NCBI RefSeq assembly: GCF_009711095.1
Contig: NZ_WMJZ01000002.1
Location: forward strand, 124,001 to 188,000
DNA: 64,000 nt
Direction: 5' to 3'
DNA from: Intestinirhabdus alba
GTDB taxonomy: Bacteria > Pseudomonadota > Gammaproteobacteria > Enterobacterales > Enterobacteriaceae
In this document: positions 46,463-57,069 of the stretch, one piece after another
Position numbering within the stretch: the stretch's first letter is position 1
Layout of the letters: each line of letters opens with the position of its first letter
The notes under the pieces: model-generated
Database searches by the model: none
Told to the model about the DNA's origin: nothing
What the model saw: only the letters and a program-made list of their open reading frames with translations
Translations under genes and position numbers: made by a program

Positions 46463-46711
46463 TGATTTTTCTGGCAGCACGTTTACCAGAAGATGTTGTA
46501 AATCACGCGCATGAAAAGCGCGCGGCAACAAAAAGCCAGGTTCGCAGGCGATGTTATTCGCCGCCGAGGTCCGGAGAGCACCCGCTAACGCGCGCTGCGT
46601 TTAGCGCGCGCCGGCAGAAGGGCGTAGCGACCCGCGTGATGTAAGCGTCGGTCAGTTTACGCCGTTCAGGATCCGCGTGGGGTTGTAACAATTGCGCCTG
46701 ATGAGCCAGGC
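46463..46711 (+). other. Extra non-coding DNA after pdhR
   Basis: The first about 65 bp (TTTTTCTGGCAG through AAAGCGCGCGGCAAC) follow the E. coli pdhR-aceE spacer. From about 46530 the sequence is unrelated to that spacer, GC-rich and non-coding. It contains a hairpin GCGCGCT/AGCGCGC near 46580-46600. I cannot identify its origin; it runs straight into the repeat at 46712. Confidence 0.5.
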
Positions 46712-46782
46712 TATACCCTTAATAATTCAGGTGGCATAAAGGCGGTAAACCAACGCACGTGCGGCCTGAAGTATAACGGGTA
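46712..46782. repeat. Short copy of the interspersed element upstream of aceE
   Basis: 71 bp. Left end TATACCCTTAATAATTCAGG and right end CCTGAAGTATAACGGGTA match the family termini, with only about 25 bp between. It lies about 280 bp before aceE. At 46790 the E. coli-like spacer sequence AGAACCTGTCTTATTG resumes. Confidence 0.8.
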
Positions 46783-46790
46783 GATAACGC

Positions 46791-47025
46791 AGAACCTGTC
46801 TTATTGCGTTTTTCAGTTCCGACTGATGCAGGTTGTATGACAAGGCAAGTGAGCAAGCCTCCGGACGTAGAGCAAAGGATGCGGCCGGAACCCGGAATGG
46901 ATCTTAACGCCGTGGAACGGCGACCCGGAAGGGTGAAACGCATGGAAGCGCCGGGCAGCCTGGCGGCCGGTCAGGATACAGCATGAAGCGCGGGGCGTGT
47001 GAAAACGCAATGGGACAGGTTCCAG
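46791..47025 (+). ncRNA. aceE leader hairpin with large structured insert (candidate RNA)
   Basis: The arms GAACCTGTCTTATTGCGTTT (from 46792) and AAAACGCAATGGGACAGGTT (to about 47021) are complementary over more than 20 bp and match the short hairpin in E. coli, whose loop is only a few bases. Here the loop holds about 180 nt that can form AGGC/GCCU, UCCGG/CCGGA, CGCCG/CGGCG, ACCC-GGAA-GGGU (a GNRA tetraloop) and CGCC/GGCG hairpins. The loop is not an obvious ORF. It lies in the transcript 40 nt before aceE. Function unknown. Confidence 0.5.
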
Positions 47026-47061
47026 ATAACTCAACGTATTAGATAGATAAGGAATACCCCC

Positions 47062-49725
47062 ATGTCAGAACGTTTCCAGAATGACGTGGATCCGATCGAA
47101 ACCCGCGACTGGCTACAGGCGATCGAATCGGTCATCCGTGAAGAAGGTGTTGAGCGCGCTCAGTATTTGATTGACCAGCTGCTTTCAGAGGCCCGCAAAG
47201 GCGGCGTGAAGGTGGCGGCAGGTGCCGGAGCCAGCAACTACGTCAACACCATTGCCGTTGAAGACGAGCCGGAGTATCCCGGTAATCTGGATCTGGAGCG
47301 CCGTATTCGTACCGCCATCCGCTGGAACGCCATTATGACCGTCCTGCGGGCCTCTAAAAAAGATCTTGAGCTGGGCGGTCACATGGCTTCCTTCCAGTCC
47401 TCCGCCACGATCTATGAAGTGTGCTTCAACCACTTTTTCCGCGCCCGCAACGAGCAGGACGGCGGCGACCTGGTTTACTTCCAGGGCCATATCTCTCCCG
47501 GCATCTACGCGCGCGCCTTCCTGGAAGGTCGCCTGAGCGAAGAGCAGATGAATAACTTCCGTCAGGAAGTTCACGGCCACGGCCTTCCTTCTTATCCGCA
47601 CCCGAAACTGCTGCCGGAGTTCTGGCAGTTCCCGACCGTCTCCATGGGGCTCGGCCCCATCGGCGCGATCTACCAGGCGAAGTTCCTGAAATATCTGGAG
47701 CACCGCGGCCTGAAGGATACCTCTAAGCAGACCGTTTACGCTTTCCTTGGCGACGGTGAAATGGACGAGCCGGAATCCAAGGGCGCGATCACTATCGCCA
47801 CCCGCGAGAAGCTGGATAACCTGGTCTTTATTATCAACTGTAACCTGCAGCGTCTCGACGGTCCGGTCACCGGTAACGGCAAAATCGTTAACGAACTGGA
47901 AGGCATCTTCGACGGCGCAGGCTGGAACGTGATTAAGGTCATGTGGGGCTCCCGTTGGGACGAGCTGCTGCGTAAAGATACCAGCGGCAAGCTGATCCAA
48001 CTGATGAATGAAACCGTTGACGGCGACTACCAGACCTTCAAATCCAAAGACGGCGCGTACGTGCGCGAGCACTTCTTCGGTAAATATCCGGAAACCGCCG
48101 CGCTGGTCGCCGACTGGACCGACGAGCAGATCTGGGCGCTGAACCGCGGCGGCCACGATCCGAAGAAAGTCTACGCGGCGCTGAAAAAAGCGCAGGAAAC
48201 CAAAGGCAAAGCTACCGTCATCCTCGCCCATACCATTAAAGGTTACGGCATGGGCGACTCTGCCGAAGGTAAAAACATCGCCCACCAGGTGAAGAAAATG
48301 AACATGGACGGCGTTCGCTACGTCCGCGATCGTTTCAACGTGCCGGTAGCCGATGCCGATATCGAAAAACTGCCGTTCATTACCTTCCCGGAAGGGTCTG
48401 AAGAGCATACCTATCTGCACGCCCAGCGTCAGAAGCTGCACGGCTATCTGCCGAGCCGCCAGCCGAAGTTTACCGAAAAGCTGGAGCTGCCTCAGCTTGA
48501 GGACTTTAGCGCGCTGCTGGAAGAGCAGAGCAAAGAGATCTCCACCACCATCGCCTTCGTTCGCGCCCTGAACGTGATGCTGAAGAACAAGTCGATCAAA
48601 GACAGGCTGGTGCCGATCATCGCCGATGAGGCGCGTACCTTCGGTATGGAAGGCCTGTTCCGCCAGATTGGTATCTACAGCCCGAACGGCCAGCAGTACA
48701 CCCCGCAGGACCGTGAGCAGGTGGCGTACTACAAAGAAGATGAGAAGGGTCAGATCCTGCAGGAAGGGATTAACGAGCTGGGCGCAGGCGCTTCCTGGCT
48801 GGCGGCGGCAACCTCTTACAGCACCAACAACCTGCCGATGATCCCGTTCTATATCTACTACTCGATGTTCGGCTTCCAGCGTATCGGCGACCTGTGCTGG
48901 GCGGCGGGCGACCAGCAGGCGCGCGGCTTCCTGATCGGCGGCACCTCCGGACGTACTACCCTGAACGGCGAAGGTCTGCAGCACGAAGATGGCCACAGCC
49001 ATATTCAGTCGCTGACCATCCCGAACTGTATCTCTTACGATCCCTCCTACGCCTATGAAGTCGCGGTCATCATGCACGACGGCCTGGAGCGTATGTACGG
49101 CGAGAAGCAAGAGAACGTTTACTATTACATCACCACGCTGAACGAAAACTACCACATGCCGGCGATGCCGGAAGGTGCCGAGGAGGGTATCCGTAAGGGT
49201 ATCTATAAACTCGAAACCCTGGCAGGCAGCAAAGGTAAGGTTCAGCTGCTTGGCTCCGGCTCCATTCTGCGCCACGTCCGCGAAGCGGCAGAGATTCTGG
49301 CGAAGGACTACGGCGTTGGTTCCGACGTCTACAGCGTCACCTCCTTCACCGAGCTGGCGCGCGACGGCCAGGATTGCGAACGCTGGAACATGCTGCATCC
49401 GCTGGAAACCCCGCGCGTACCGTACATCGCTCAGGTCATGAACGATGCGCCGGCCGTTGCCTCCACGGACTATATGAAGCTGTTCGCCGAGCAGGTGCGC
49501 ACCTACGTGCCGGCTGATGACTATCGCGTGCTGGGCACCGACGGTTTTGGTCGTTCCGACAGCCGTGAAAACCTGCGTCACCACTTCGAAGTTGACGCAT
49601 CCTACGTGGTGGTTGCGGCGCTGGGTGAACTGGCTAAACGTGGCGAAATCGATAAGAAAGTGGTGGCAGAGGCTATCACCCGATTCAACATCGATGCAGA
49701 TAAAGTTAACCCGCGTCTGGCGTAA
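47062..49725 (+). CDS. aceE: Pyruvate dehydrogenase E1 component AceE
   Basis: Thiamine-diphosphate-dependent decarboxylase of the pyruvate dehydrogenase complex. 887 residues, the E. coli length. ThDP motif [14 protein letters not shown] followed by NCN (about 230-260). The N-terminal segment that binds E2 ([20 protein letters not shown]) is intact. GATAAGGAAT precedes the ATG. Cotranscribed with aceF (14-bp gap). A long antisense ORF across it is a codon-bias shadow. Confidence 0.99.
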   Translation: MSERFQNDVDPIETRDWLQAIESVIREEGVERAQYLIDQLLSEARKGGVKVAAGAGASNYVNTIAVEDEPEYPGNLDLERRIRTAIRWNAIMTVLRASKKDLELGGHMASFQSSATIYEVCFNHFFRARNEQDGGDLVYFQGHISPGIYARAFLEGRLSEEQMNNFRQEVHGHGLPSYPHPKLLPEFWQFPTVSMGLGPIGAIYQAKFLKYLEHRGLKDTSKQTVYAFLGDGEMDEPESKGAITIATREKLDNLVFIINCNLQRLDGPVTGNGKIVNELEGIFDGAGWNVIKVMWGSRWDELLRKDTSGKLIQLMNETVDGDYQTFKSKDGAYVREHFFGKYPETAALVADWTDEQIWALNRGGHDPKKVYAALKKAQETKGKATVILAHTIKGYGMGDSAEGKNIAHQVKKMNMDGVRYVRDRFNVPVADADIEKLPFITFPEGSEEHTYLHAQRQKLHGYLPSRQPKFTEKLELPQLEDFSALLEEQSKEISTTIAFVRALNVMLKNKSIKDRLVPIIADEARTFGMEGLFRQIGIYSPNGQQYTPQDREQVAYYKEDEKGQILQEGINELGAGASWLAAATSYSTNNLPMIPFYIYYSMFGFQRIGDLCWAAGDQQARGFLIGGTSGRTTLNGEGLQHEDGHSHIQSLTIPNCISYDPSYAYEVAVIMHDGLERMYGEKQENVYYYITTLNENYHMPAMPEGAEEGIRKGIYKLETLAGSKGKVQLLGSGSILRHVREAAEILAKDYGVGSDVYSVTSFTELARDGQDCERWNMLHPLETPRVPYIAQVMNDAPAVASTDYMKLFAEQVRTYVPADDYRVLGTDGFGRSDSRENLRHHFEVDASYVVVAALGELAKRGEIDKKVVAEAITRFNIDADKVNPRLA

Positions 49726-49739
49726 GAGGTAAGAGAATA

Positions 49740-51617
49740 ATGGCTATCGAAATCAAAGTGCCGGATATCGGAACCGATGAAGTTGAAATCACCGAGATTC
49801 TGGTCAAACCGGGCGATAAGGTTGAGGCTGAACAGTCGCTGATTACCGTAGAAGGCGACAAAGCCTCTATGGAAGTGCCCTCGCCGCAGGCGGGCATCGT
49901 TAAAGAGATCAAAGTCTCCGTTGGCGATAAAACCCAGACCGGCGCGCTAATCATGATTTTCGATTCCGCCGACGGTGCCGCTGATGCGGCACCTGCCAGG
50001 GCAGAAGAGAAAAAAGAAGCCGCTCCTGTAGCGGCGGCGAAAGACGTTCACGTGCCGGACATCGGCGGTGACGAAGTTGAAGTCACCGAGATCATGGTTA
50101 AGGTGGGCGACAGCGTGACGGCCGAGCAGTCGCTGATTACCGTGGAAGGTGACAAAGCCTCGATGGAAGTTCCGGCACCGTTCGCCGGCGTGGTGAAAGA
50201 GATTAAGGTCAATACCGGCGATAAAGTCTCCACCGGCTCGCTGATTATGATCTTCGACGTGGCGGACGAAGCCGGCGCAGCAGCACCGGCGAAAGCGGAA
50301 GCGGCTCCGGCTGCCGCAGCGGCACCCGCCGCCTCCGGCGTGAAAGAGGTTAACGTACCGGACATCGGCGGCGACGAAGTTGAAGTCACCGAAGTGATGG
50401 TAAAGGTGGGCGACAGCGTGGCGGCCGAGCAGTCGCTGATTACCGTAGAGGGCGATAAAGCCTCAATGGAAGTCCCGGCTCCGTTTGCCGGTACGGTTAA
50501 AGAGATCAAAATCAGCACCGGCGACAAAGTAAAAACCGGTTCGCTGATTATGGTCTTCGAAGTCGAAGGCGCTGCCCCGGCAGCCGCCCCGGCTAAACAG
50601 GCGGCGGCCGCCCCGGCTCCGGCGGCGAAAGCTGAAGCACCGGCCGCGCCGGCACCGAAGGCCGAGGGCAAATCTGAATTTGCCGAGAACGACGCTTACG
50701 TCCACGCGACTCCGCTGATTCGCCGCCTGGCGCGCGAGTTTGGCGTCGACCTGGCGAAGGTGAAAGGCTCCGGCCGTAAAGGCCGCATCCTGCGCGAAGA
50801 CGTTCAGGCCTATGTGAAAGAGGCGATCAAACGCGCCGAGGCCGCTCCGGCCGCCGCCGCTGGCGGCGGTATTCCGGGGATGCTGCCGTGGCCGAAGGTG
50901 GACTTCAGCAAGTTTGGTGAAATCGAAGAAGTTGAGCTGGGGCGCATCCAGAAAATCTCCGGTGCGAACCTGAGCCGTAACTGGATAATGATCCCGCACG
51001 TTACCCACTTCGACAAAACCGATATCACCGACCTGGAGGCCTTCCGTAAGCAGCAGAACGCTGAGGCCGAGAAGCGCAAACTGGATGTGAAATACACCCC
51101 GGTTGTCTTCATCATGAAGGCGGTTGCCGCAGCCCTTGAGCAGATGCCGCGCTTTAACAGCTCGCTCTCTGAGGACGGTCAGCGCCTGACGCTGAAAAAA
51201 TACATCAATATCGGCGTGGCGGTTGATACGCCAAACGGTCTGGTGGTTCCGGTCTTCAAAGATGTGAACAAAAAGAGCGTTACCGAGCTGTCCCGTGAGC
51301 TGACGACCATTTCTAAGAAAGCGCGTGATGGTAAACTGACCGCTGGCGAAATGCAGGGCGGCTGCTTTACGATCTCCAGCATCGGCGGCCTGGGCACCAC
51401 CCACTTCGCGCCGATCGTCAACGCGCCGGAAGTGGCGATCCTCGGCGTGTCCAAATCCGCCATGGAGCCGGTGTGGAATGGTAAAGAGTTCGTACCGCGT
51501 CTGATGATGCCGATCTCTCTCTCCTTCGACCACCGGGTGATCGACGGTGCTGATGGTGCGCGCTTTATCACCATCATTAATACGATGCTGTCTGATATTC
51601 GCCGCCTGGTGATGTAA
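49740..51617 (+). CDS. aceF: Dihydrolipoamide acetyltransferase E2 AceF
   Basis: Core of the pyruvate dehydrogenase complex. 625 residues. Three lipoyl domains in tandem (about 1-80, 103-182, 206-285), each with the lipoyl-lysine motif [11 protein letters not shown], joined by Ala/Pro-rich linkers. A peripheral-subunit-binding domain ([19 protein letters not shown], about 325) follows, then the catalytic acyltransferase with [11 protein letters not shown]. Domain 2 and 3 coding DNA is highly repetitive. E. coli AceF is 630 residues, so linkers are slightly shorter. Confidence 0.98.
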   Translation: MAIEIKVPDIGTDEVEITEILVKPGDKVEAEQSLITVEGDKASMEVPSPQAGIVKEIKVSVGDKTQTGALIMIFDSADGAADAAPARAEEKKEAAPVAAAKDVHVPDIGGDEVEVTEIMVKVGDSVTAEQSLITVEGDKASMEVPAPFAGVVKEIKVNTGDKVSTGSLIMIFDVADEAGAAAPAKAEAAPAAAAAPAASGVKEVNVPDIGGDEVEVTEVMVKVGDSVAAEQSLITVEGDKASMEVPAPFAGTVKEIKISTGDKVKTGSLIMVFEVEGAAPAAAPAKQAAAAPAPAAKAEAPAAPAPKAEGKSEFAENDAYVHATPLIRRLAREFGVDLAKVKGSGRKGRILREDVQAYVKEAIKRAEAAPAAAAGGGIPGMLPWPKVDFSKFGEIEEVELGRIQKISGANLSRNWIMIPHVTHFDKTDITDLEAFRKQQNAEAEKRKLDVKYTPVVFIMKAVAAALEQMPRFNSSLSEDGQRLTLKKYINIGVAVDTPNGLVVPVFKDVNKKSVTELSRELTTISKKARDGKLTAGEMQGGCFTISSIGGLGTTHFAPIVNAPEVAILGVSKSAMEPVWNGKEFVPRLMMPISLSFDHRVIDGADGARFITIINTMLSDIRRLVM

Positions 51618-51618
51618 A

Positions 51619-51648
51619 TAAAAAAGCCGGCCGAACGGCCGGCTTTTT
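51619..51648 (+). terminator. aceEF intrinsic terminator
   Basis: AAAAAGCCGGCC-GAAC-GGCCGGCTTTTT directly after the aceF stop: a perfect stem with GAAC loop and T run. It partly separates aceEF from lpd, which has its own promoter. Confidence 0.95.
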
Positions 51649-51713
51649 GTCTGGTAACCTTATGATGTGGTTAGGGTTGCTAAGATAAAGAACCCTCGGC
51701 TGCCGTTTGTTGT

Positions 51714-51741
51714 TTCAAAATTGTTAACAGTTTTGTAAAAT
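51714..51741 (+). promoter_or_regulatory. Probable lpd promoter
   Basis: TTCAAA (51714-51719), 16-bp spacer containing GTTAAC, then TAAAAT (51736-51741), about 80 bp before lpd. The lpd gene is known to have its own promoter in E. coli in this position. The exact boxes are my reading and are weak. Confidence 0.45.
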
Positions 51742-51819
51742 ACGGACGAACAGAACGACCCGGCAAACGGTGGGCGGTTAGCTGCTCCGCATCGCCGGGA
51801 ATAAATTACAGAGGTCATG

Positions 51820-53244
51820 ATGAGTACTGAAATAAAAACTCAGGTCGTGGTACTTGGTGCAGGCCCCGCAGGTTACTCTGCAGCCTTCCGTTGCGCTGAT
51901 TTAGGTCTGGAAACCGTCATCGTCGAACGTTACAGCACCCTTGGCGGTGTCTGCCTGAACGTCGGCTGTATCCCTTCAAAAGCGCTGCTGCACGTGGCGA
52001 AAGTTATCGAAGAGGCCAAAGCGCTGGCCGAGCACGGTATCGTTTTCGGCGAGCCGAAAACCGATATCGACAAGATCCGCACCTGGAAAGAGAAAGTCAT
52101 CACTCAGCTCACCGGCGGTCTGTCGGGCATGGCGAAAGGCCGTAAGGTCAAAGTGGTTAACGGTCTGGGAAAATTCACCGGGGCCAACACCCTGGAAGTT
52201 GAAGGCGAAGGCGGCACAACCGTCATCAATTTTGACAACGCCATTATCGCGGCGGGTTCCCGTCCGATTCAGCTGCCGTTCATTCCCCACGACGATCCGC
52301 GCGTCTGGGATTCCACCGACGCGCTGGAGCTGAAGTCCGTACCGAAGCGTCTGCTGGTGATGGGCGGCGGCATCATCGGTCTGGAGATGGGCACCGTGTA
52401 CCACGCGCTGGGTTCAGAAATTGACGTGGTTGAAATGTTCGACCAGGTGATCCCGGCGGCGGACAAAGACATTGTCAAGGTGTTCACCAAACGCATCGGT
52501 AAGAAGTTTAACCTGATGCTGGAAACCAAAGTGACCGCCGTCGAAGCGAAAGAGGACGGTATCTACGTCTCTATGGAAGGCAAAAAAGCGCCTGCCGAAG
52601 CGCAGCGTTATGACGCCGTGCTGGTGGCCATTGGCCGCGTGCCGAACGGTAAAAACCTCGACGCCGGCAGGGCGGGCGTTGAAGTGGACGATCGCGGCTT
52701 TATCCGCGTTGACAAACAGCTGCGCACCAACGTGCCGCACATCTTTGCCATCGGCGATATCGTTGGCCAGCCGATGCTGGCGCACAAGGGCGTTCACGAA
52801 GGGCACGTTGCCGCTGAGGTGATTGCCGGTAAGAAACACTACTTTGATCCGAAAGTGATCCCGTCCATCGCCTACACCGAACCAGAAGTTGCATGGGTCG
52901 GCCTGACGGAGAAAGAAGCGAAAGAGAAAGGCATCAGCTACGAGACGTCGACCTTCCCATGGGCGGCCTCCGGCCGCGCGATCGCTTCCGACTGCGCTGA
53001 CGGTATAACCAAGCTGATCTTTGACAAAGAGTCTCACCGCATTATCGGCGGCGCGATCGTCGGCACTAACGGCGGCGAGCTGCTGGGCGAGATCGGCCTG
53101 GCCATCGAGATGGGCTGTGATGCAGAAGACATTGCGCTGACCATCCACGCGCACCCGACGCTGCATGAGTCCGTCGGCCTGGCCGCGGAAGTCTACGAAG
53201 GCAGCATCACCGACCTGCCAAACCCGAAGGCAAAGAAAAAGTAA
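51820..53244 (+). CDS. lpd: Dihydrolipoamide dehydrogenase Lpd (E3)
   Basis: FAD-dependent E3 shared by the pyruvate and 2-oxoglutarate dehydrogenase complexes and the glycine cleavage system. ATG 51820 (MSTEIKTQVVVLGAGPAG) gives 474 residues, as in E. coli; the adjacent ATG at 51817 adds one Met. Redox disulfide GGVCLNVGCIPSK (about 41-53), NAD fold MGGGIIGLEMG, catalytic HAHPTLHESVG near the C-terminus. Confidence 0.99.
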   Translation: MSTEIKTQVVVLGAGPAGYSAAFRCADLGLETVIVERYSTLGGVCLNVGCIPSKALLHVAKVIEEAKALAEHGIVFGEPKTDIDKIRTWKEKVITQLTGGLSGMAKGRKVKVVNGLGKFTGANTLEVEGEGGTTVINFDNAIIAAGSRPIQLPFIPHDDPRVWDSTDALELKSVPKRLLVMGGGIIGLEMGTVYHALGSEIDVVEMFDQVIPAADKDIVKVFTKRIGKKFNLMLETKVTAVEAKEDGIYVSMEGKKAPAEAQRYDAVLVAIGRVPNGKNLDAGRAGVEVDDRGFIRVDKQLRTNVPHIFAIGDIVGQPMLAHKGVHEGHVAAEVIAGKKHYFDPKVIPSIAYTEPEVAWVGLTEKEAKEKGISYETSTFPWAASGRAIASDCADGITKLIFDKESHRIIGGAIVGTNGGELLGEIGLAIEMGCDAEDIALTIHAHPTLHESVGLAAEVYEGSITDLPNPKAKKK

Positions 53245-53272
53245 TTCAGGAGCGAATCCCGCTTTCTGACAG

Positions 53273-53297
53273 AACGGCTCTACGGAGCCGTTTTTTT
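53273..53297 (+). terminator. lpd intrinsic terminator
   Basis: AACGGCTC-TAC-GGAGCCGTT followed by a T run, 28 bp after the lpd stop. Confidence 0.95.
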
Positions 53298-53611
53298 ACG
53301 GCGGTAGAAAACCCTGACGGAGTCCGTTGCGGCGCTGAAAGCAGACAATACCTCCGGCCGGCGGGGCGGAAGATAGCGAGCCGCCGCTGCGCTCCTGTTT
53401 AAATTGACGCCGTTTGGCTGAAAACGGGCAGGGCGGGAACGCTCCCGAAGAGGGCGTCCGTTCAGGCTAACGTCGGGGCAGAAATGCGCGTTCCGCTCTC
53501 CGCCCGGGCGGGGTCAACAGACGATAATTTGCTTCGCCCTGAAAACGCCCGCAACATTAGACCATGCTTAACGATTCAGCCACTTTTCTATGTTGCTTTT
53601 TTGTAAACACA
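53298..53611. other. GC-rich non-coding stretch before acnB
   Basis: About 310 bp, GC-rich at first and AT-rich from about 53560, with no credible ORF. E. coli has yacH between lpd and acnB; no trace of it is recognisable. I see no repeat of the TATACCC family here. Confidence 0.45.
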
Positions 53612-53640
53612 TTAACACCTCAATAAAATCCTGCTATTCT
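53612..53640 (+). promoter_or_regulatory. acnB promoter
   Basis: TTAACA (53612-53617), 17-bp spacer, TATTCT (53635-53640), about 100 bp before the acnB start. Good sigma-70 geometry in an AT-rich window. Confidence 0.7.
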
Positions 53641-53742
53641 GCCGGTTGCGGTATCGGGCATTTACCCTACTAACTGCTGTCTCACAGGAGCGTGAAGAGA
53701 ATCGCCTGCCGCACTATGACAATGAGAGCGAGGAGAACCGTC

Positions 53743-56340
53743 GTGCTAGAAGAATACCGTAAGCATCAGGCTTTACGTGCCGCCGAGGGGATTGTGCCCA
53801 AACCCTTAGATGCGACCCAAATGGCCGCGCTCGTCGAGCTGCTGAAAAATCCGCCCGCAGGCGAAGAAGCATTCCTGTCAGACCTGTTAGTCAACCGTGT
53901 TCCCCCCGGCGTCGATGAAGCCGCCTGGGTTAAGGCGGGCTTTCTTGCCGCCGTCGCCAAAGGCGAAACCTCATCCCCGCTGGTCAGCCCCGAAAAAGCC
54001 GTCGAACTGCTCGGCACTATGCAGGGCGGATATAACATTCACCCGCTGATCGACGCGCTGGACGATGACCGGCTGGCACCGCTTGCCGCTAAAGCGCTGT
54101 GCCATACCCTGCTGATGTTCGACAGCTTCTACGACGTGGTCGACAAAGCCAAAGCGGGCAACCGCTATGCGGAGCAGGTGCTGCGCTCCTGGGCCGACGC
54201 TGAGTGGTTCCTGAGCCGTCCGCCGCTGGCGGAGAAGCTGACCGTTACCGTTTTCAAGGTCACCGGCGAAACCAATACCGACGACCTGTCGCCGGCCCCT
54301 GATGCCTGGTCGCGCCCGGACATTCCGCTGCACGCCCTGGCCATGTTGAAAAACCCCCGTGAGGGCATCGATCCGGATAAGCCTGGCGCAGTTGGCCCAA
54401 TCAGGCAGATCGAGGCGCTGCAGCAAAAAGGCTTTCCGCTGGCCTACGTCGGCGACGTGGTCGGCACCGGCTCCTCGCGTAAATCCGCCACCAACTCGGT
54501 GCTGTGGTTTATGGGCGACGATATTCCCAACGTACCGAACAAGCGCAGCGGCGGCCTGGTGCTCGGTGGCAAAATTGCCCCTATCTTCTTTAATACGATG
54601 GAAGACGCGGGCGCGCTGCCGGTGGAGGTGGATGTTTCCAACCTCAACATGGGCGACGTGATTGACGTTTACCCGTATAAAGGCGAAGTGCGCAGCCATG
54701 AAACCGGCGAGCTGCTGGCCAGCTTCACGCTGAAGACCGACGTGCTGATCGATGAAGTGCGCGCCGGCGGGCGTATCCCGCTGATTATCGGCCGCGGTCT
54801 GACCAGCAAAGCGCGTGAAGCGCTGGCGCTGCCGCCCAGCGACGTGTTCCGTCAGGTGAAGGACGTGGCGGAAAGCGCTCGCGGCTACTCGCTGGCGCAA
54901 AAGATGGTGGGTCGCGCCTGCGGCGTCGCCGGCGTGCGTCCCGGAGCCTACTGCGAGCCGAAGATGACCTCGGTAGGCTCGCAGGATACCACCGGCCCGA
55001 TGACCCGCGACGAGCTGAAAGATCTGGCCTGCCTCGGCTTCTCCGCCGACCTGGTGATGCAGTCCTTCTGCCATACCGCGGCCTATCCGAAGCCGGTTGA
55101 CGTCACCACGCACCATACCCTGCCGGACTTCATTATGAACCGCGGCGGCGTATCGCTGCGTCCGGGCGACGGCGTTATCCACTCCTGGCTGAACCGTATG
55201 CTGTTGCCGGACACCGTCGGCACCGGCGGTGATTCCCATACCCGCTTCCCCATCGGTATCTCTTTCCCGGCTGGCTCCGGTCTGGTGGCCTTTGCCGCCG
55301 CCACCGGCGTGATGCCACTGGACATGCCGGAGTCGGTGCTGGTGCGCTTTAAAGGCAAAATGCAGCCGGGGATCACCCTGCGCGATCTGGTACACGCGAT
55401 CCCGCTGTACGCCATCAGGCAGGGGCTGCTCACCGTTGAGAAGAAAGGCAAGAAAAACATCTTCTCCGGCCGCATTCTGGAAATTGAAGGCCTGCCGGAT
55501 CTGAAGGTGGAGCAGGCGTTCGAGCTGACCGACGCCTCCGCCGAGCGCTCTGCGGCCGGCTGCACCATCAAGCTGAACAAAGAGCCGATTAGCGAATACC
55601 TGAACTCCAATATTGTCCTGCTGAAGTGGATGATTGCGGAGGGCTACGGCGATCGCCGCACCCTGGAGCGCCGTATTCAGGGAATGGAAAAATGGCTGGC
55701 GGATCCGCAGCTGCTGGAAGCTGACGCCGATGCGGAATACGCGGCGGTGATCGACATCGATCTGGCCGATATTAAGGAGCCGATCCTCTGCGCGCCGAAC
55801 GATCCGGACGACGCGCGCCTGCTCTCCGAGGTGCAGGGCCAGCGGATCGACGAAGTGTTTATTGGCTCCTGTATGACCAATATTGGCCACTTCCGGGCGG
55901 CGGGTAAGCTGCTGGACGCGCATCAGGGCCAGCTGCCGACCCGCCTGTGGGTGGCACCGCCGACCCGCATGGACGCCGCGCAGCTCACCGAAGAGGGCTA
56001 CTACAGCGTATTTGGCAAGAGCGGCGCGCGTGTTGAAATTCCGGGCTGTTCCCTGTGCATGGGCAACCAGGCGCGGGTGGCGGACGGCGCAACGGTGGTT
56101 TCCACCTCGACCCGCAACTTCCCGAACCGCTTAGGCACCGGTGCCAACGTCTATCTGGCCTCGGCGGAGCTGGCGGCCGTGGCGGCGCTGACCGGTAAGC
56201 TGCCGACGCCGGAAGAGTATCAGAGCTTCATGGCCCAGGTGGATAAGAGCGCGATGGACACCTACCGTTATCTGAACTTCAACCAGCTTGCTCAGTACAC
56301 CGAAAAAGCGGACGGCGTTATTTTCCAGACGGCGGTATAA
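53743..56340 (+). CDS. acnB: Aconitate hydratase B
   Basis: Main TCA-cycle aconitase, bifunctional with 2-methylisocitrate dehydratase and apo-form mRNA binding in E. coli. GTG 53743 ([16 protein letters not shown]) gives 865 residues, the E. coli length; AGGAGA lies 6 nt upstream, and a reading from 53692 is not supported. N-terminal HEAT-like domain, swivel domain ([12 protein letters not shown]), then the catalytic domain with cluster Cys in [10 protein letters not shown] and [12 protein letters not shown] (near 710, 769, 772). Confidence 0.98.
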   Translation: MLEEYRKHQALRAAEGIVPKPLDATQMAALVELLKNPPAGEEAFLSDLLVNRVPPGVDEAAWVKAGFLAAVAKGETSSPLVSPEKAVELLGTMQGGYNIHPLIDALDDDRLAPLAAKALCHTLLMFDSFYDVVDKAKAGNRYAEQVLRSWADAEWFLSRPPLAEKLTVTVFKVTGETNTDDLSPAPDAWSRPDIPLHALAMLKNPREGIDPDKPGAVGPIRQIEALQQKGFPLAYVGDVVGTGSSRKSATNSVLWFMGDDIPNVPNKRSGGLVLGGKIAPIFFNTMEDAGALPVEVDVSNLNMGDVIDVYPYKGEVRSHETGELLASFTLKTDVLIDEVRAGGRIPLIIGRGLTSKAREALALPPSDVFRQVKDVAESARGYSLAQKMVGRACGVAGVRPGAYCEPKMTSVGSQDTTGPMTRDELKDLACLGFSADLVMQSFCHTAAYPKPVDVTTHHTLPDFIMNRGGVSLRPGDGVIHSWLNRMLLPDTVGTGGDSHTRFPIGISFPAGSGLVAFAAATGVMPLDMPESVLVRFKGKMQPGITLRDLVHAIPLYAIRQGLLTVEKKGKKNIFSGRILEIEGLPDLKVEQAFELTDASAERSAAGCTIKLNKEPISEYLNSNIVLLKWMIAEGYGDRRTLERRIQGMEKWLADPQLLEADADAEYAAVIDIDLADIKEPILCAPNDPDDARLLSEVQGQRIDEVFIGSCMTNIGHFRAAGKLLDAHQGQLPTRLWVAPPTRMDAAQLTEEGYYSVFGKSGARVEIPGCSLCMGNQARVADGATVVSTSTRNFPNRLGTGANVYLASAELAAVAALTGKLPTPEEYQSFMAQVDKSAMDTYRYLNFNQLAQYTEKADGVIFQTAV

Positions 56341-56347
56341 ACAGCAA

Positions 56348-56369
56348 AACCGTCTCCCCAGAGACGGTT
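56348..56369 (+). terminator. Hairpin after acnB
   Basis: AACCGTCTC-CCCA-GAGACGGTT, a perfect 9-bp stem starting 8 bp after the acnB stop. No T run follows (GAGACTG), so it may stabilise the RNA 3' end rather than terminate. A second GAGACGGTT, this time followed by six T, is at 56525. Confidence 0.65.
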
Positions 56370-56685
56370 GAGACTGATGACAAACCCCAGGCCGAACTCG
56401 TTCGGCCATAATCACCACAAAAATAAACAAGGAAAATCAATTCATTGATTTTCGGCTGCTAACCACGAAGAGGGAAAAACCACGTTTTTTCCCTCTTTGT
56501 CATCAACCTGAACCCTCTCCCCCAGAGACGGTTTTTTCTGTTTTGATCCTCTCCCGGTGGGGAAGGGGGCCAGATCGCAGGGGGTCACCCTCATCTTTTT
56601 TATTTCCATTCTTCCCGCCCCACACGCTTCTTTTCTTCCTCACTGCTGCGATAATTGCCGTAACGGCTTTGCAGAGGAAAACGCT
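56370..56685 (+). terminator. Hairpin-rich acnB-yacL spacer with two more terminator-like stems
   Basis: AAGAGGGAAAAA (56468-56479) pairs with TTTTTTCCCTCTT (56485-56497), a bidirectional-looking terminator. AACCCTCTC (56511-56519) pairs with GAGACGGTT (56525-56533) with one C-C mismatch and runs into six T. GGCCGAAC/GTTCGGCC is at about 56392-56408. A CCTCTCCCGGTGGGGAAGG block near 56548-56566 resembles the hairpin at 43636. No ORF is credible here. yacL begins at 56686 after GCAGAGGAAAACGCT. Confidence 0.6.
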
Positions 56686-57048
56686 ATGGATTATGAATTT
56701 TTGCGTGATGTTACCGGACGGGTGCTGGTGCGTATGTCTATGGGCCATGAGGCGACAGGCCACTGGTTTAATGAAGAGGTAAAGACGAATCTGGCGCTGC
56801 TGGACGAAGTCGAACAGGCGGCGCGCGCCCTCAAAGGCAGCGAGCGCAGCTGGCAGCGGACGGGGCATGAATATACGCTCTGGATGGACGGTGAGGAGGT
56901 GATGATCCGCGCCAACCAGCTGGCGTTTACCGGCGACGAAATGGAGGACGGGATGAATTATTACGATGAAGAGAGCCTGTCCCTGTGCGGCGTGGAGGAC
57001 TTTCTGCAGGTGGTGAAAGCATACAGAGAGTTTATGCAGCAATCCTGA
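56686..57048 (+). CDS. yacL: Conserved protein YacL (UPF0231)
   Basis: Small acidic protein of unknown function conserved in gamma-proteobacteria. ATG 56686 ([20 protein letters not shown]) gives 120 residues, as in E. coli, with AGAGGAAAA upstream; a longer reading from 56557 lacks homology. No membrane segment or known catalytic motif is visible. Convergent with speD. Confidence 0.95.
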   Translation: MDYEFLRDVTGRVLVRMSMGHEATGHWFNEEVKTNLALLDEVEQAARALKGSERSWQRTGHEYTLWMDGEEVMIRANQLAFTGDEMEDGMNYYDEESLSLCGVEDFLQVVKAYREFMQQS

Positions 57049-57069
57049 TCGGTTTCACTTCGACTGAAT

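Noticed and set aside
46791-47025. Retron, tmRNA, RNase P RNA or group II intron in the aceE leader
   Set aside because: No reverse transcriptase, no tRNA-like ends, no domain V hairpin and no match to remembered cores. A HEARO/omega-RNA origin cannot be excluded but has no positive support.
47185-49584. 799-codon open frame antisense to aceE
   Set aside because: It mirrors the GC-rich third-position bias of aceE, has no recognisable domain and would erase a fully conserved gene. Similar long antisense frames lie over secA (32472-34553), acnB (53971-55923) and mraY, for the same reason.
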